DNA of 50,517 nucleotides from positions 1 through 50,517 of the forward strand of contig JAQWJQ010000131.1 of assembly GCA_029248265.1 (NCBI GenBank), written 5' to 3'. The position numbers were made by a program, and so were the translations under genes. Source of the DNA: Planctomycetota bacterium (GTDB lineage: Bacteria > Planctomycetota > UBA1135 > GCA-002686595). The number at the start of each line of letters is the position of its first letter. The stretch's first letter is position 1. Under the pieces are notes generated by a model. That model had not been told where the DNA came from. It did not search any database and saw nothing but the letters and a program-made list of their open reading frames with translations. Positions 50,110 through 50,517 of the stretch are shown piece after piece.

Positions 50110-50517
50110 GTGCCTGATCCCGAGTCCACCCAAGATAAGCCGTTCGTCTCCTCCGCGCCTGCGACCGGAGCGATGGCGGACGTCGCCCCGAAGGAGCGCG
50201 AGAGCTCTGAGAAGAGCCACCCGTGGCGAGATAACATCGAGGCGGTGGCCGTCGCGATCGCCACGATCGTCCTGTTCAAGTACTTCGTGGTAGAGGCCTA
50301 CAAGATCCCGACGGGGTCCATGCAGCCGACCCTCATGGGGAACGCGGAGACCGGGATCTTCGACCGCGTCATCGTCGACAAGTTCTCCTATCACTTCCGG
50401 GACCCCGAGCGGTTCGAGATCGCGGTCTTCAACTACCCGCTGGATAGCTCGAAGAACTTCATCAAGCGCATCATCGGGATGCCGGGCGAGGAGCTGACGC
50501 TCCGCGGCGGCGACCCC
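50110..50517 (+). CDS. lepB: Signal peptidase I, N-terminal part (cut by window edge)
   Basis: The 136 visible residues carry an N-terminal polar stretch of about 40 residues, a membrane segment (about 43-61), and the catalytic motifs of type I signal peptidases: I-P-T-G-S-M-Q-P-T with the nucleophile Ser70, and F-I-K-R-I-I-G-M-P-G with the general base Lys119. R-x-I-V-D-K-F-S-Y also fits. It would cut signal peptides from exported proteins, of which this window encodes many. The GTG at 50110 is supported by the -10 element 7 bases upstream. The frame runs off the right edge without a stop. Confidence 0.93.
   Translation, partial: MPDPESTQDKPFVSSAPATGAMADVAPKERESSEKSHPWRDNIEAVAVAIATIVLFKYFVVEAYKIPTGSMQPTLMGNAETGIFDRVIVDKFSYHFRDPERFEIAVFNYPLDSSKNFIKRIIGMPGEELTLRGGDP

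Noticed and set aside
48126-50517. Classic lepA-lepB operon
   Set aside because: lepB lies downstream of lepA but is separated by two genes on the opposite strand and has its own promoter-like element, so it is not an operon here.

Overview
This is a very GC-rich (roughly 70 %), gene-dense chromosomal window with no phage, insertion sequence, CRISPR array, rRNA or tRNA that I could see. The gene set points to a Planctomycetota bacterium: many secreted or lipoprotein hydrolases, a DUF6807 protein, large BNR-propeller proteins, and a C-terminal beta domain (in the gene at 22838-23998) that I associate with high-GC marine planctomycetes. The envelope is diderm, because TamA, TamB and several lipoproteins are encoded. 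The lineage is an inference, not a proven assignment.

Layout. (1) 1-2697, minus: an acyltransferase cut by the left edge and a fused E1 alpha-beta 2-oxoacid dehydrogenase, overlapping by 4 bases. (2) 2819-7007: a 38-residue Lys/Cys-rich peptide, a DinB-fold protein, an anchored coiled-coil protein, a two-domain fasciclin protein with a clear terminator, and a DUF6807 lipoprotein. (3) 6991-10004, minus: a BNR-propeller protein of about 1,000 residues broken by a one-base frameshift in a run of four C near 8020. (4) 10306-12446: a two-subunit sodium:solute symporter. (5) 12532-20156: tamB-tamA, then TRAP permeases dctQ-dctM. (6) 20265-26035: an S9 peptidase, a secreted protein, and on the other strand a TRAP binding protein with an endonuclease/phosphatase-family protein. 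(7) 26132-33361: a di-haem peroxidase, an acyltransferase-3 protein, glnS, and a three-gene unit of YtkA-like lipoprotein, di-haem peroxidase with a His-rich insertion, and PepSY membrane protein. (8) 33339-42149: sulfotransferase, LOG-family phosphoribohydrolase, metallo-beta-lactamase-fold hydrolase, double PilZ protein, a lipoprotein, an unknown coiled-coil protein and an M14 peptidase. (9) 42234-48036, plus: FHA-coiled coil-trypsin fusion, birA, rph, rdgB, lepA. (10) 48126-50517: M64 peptidase, a small unknown protein, and signal peptidase I cut by the right edge.

How the genes work together: tamA/tamB serve outer-membrane protein assembly; dctQ/dctM plus the dctP-type protein at 24911 probably form one TRAP importer although split and inverted; rph and rdgB are RNA and nucleotide-pool housekeeping next to the translation factor lepA; the YtkA-peroxidase-PepSY unit looks like an envelope redox or metal system.

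The most interesting window-wide signal is regulatory: nine genes at the head of transcription units have a TANNNT hexamer ending exactly 6 or 7 bases before the start codon, which is the geometry of leaderless mRNAs. This also helped to choose several start codons.
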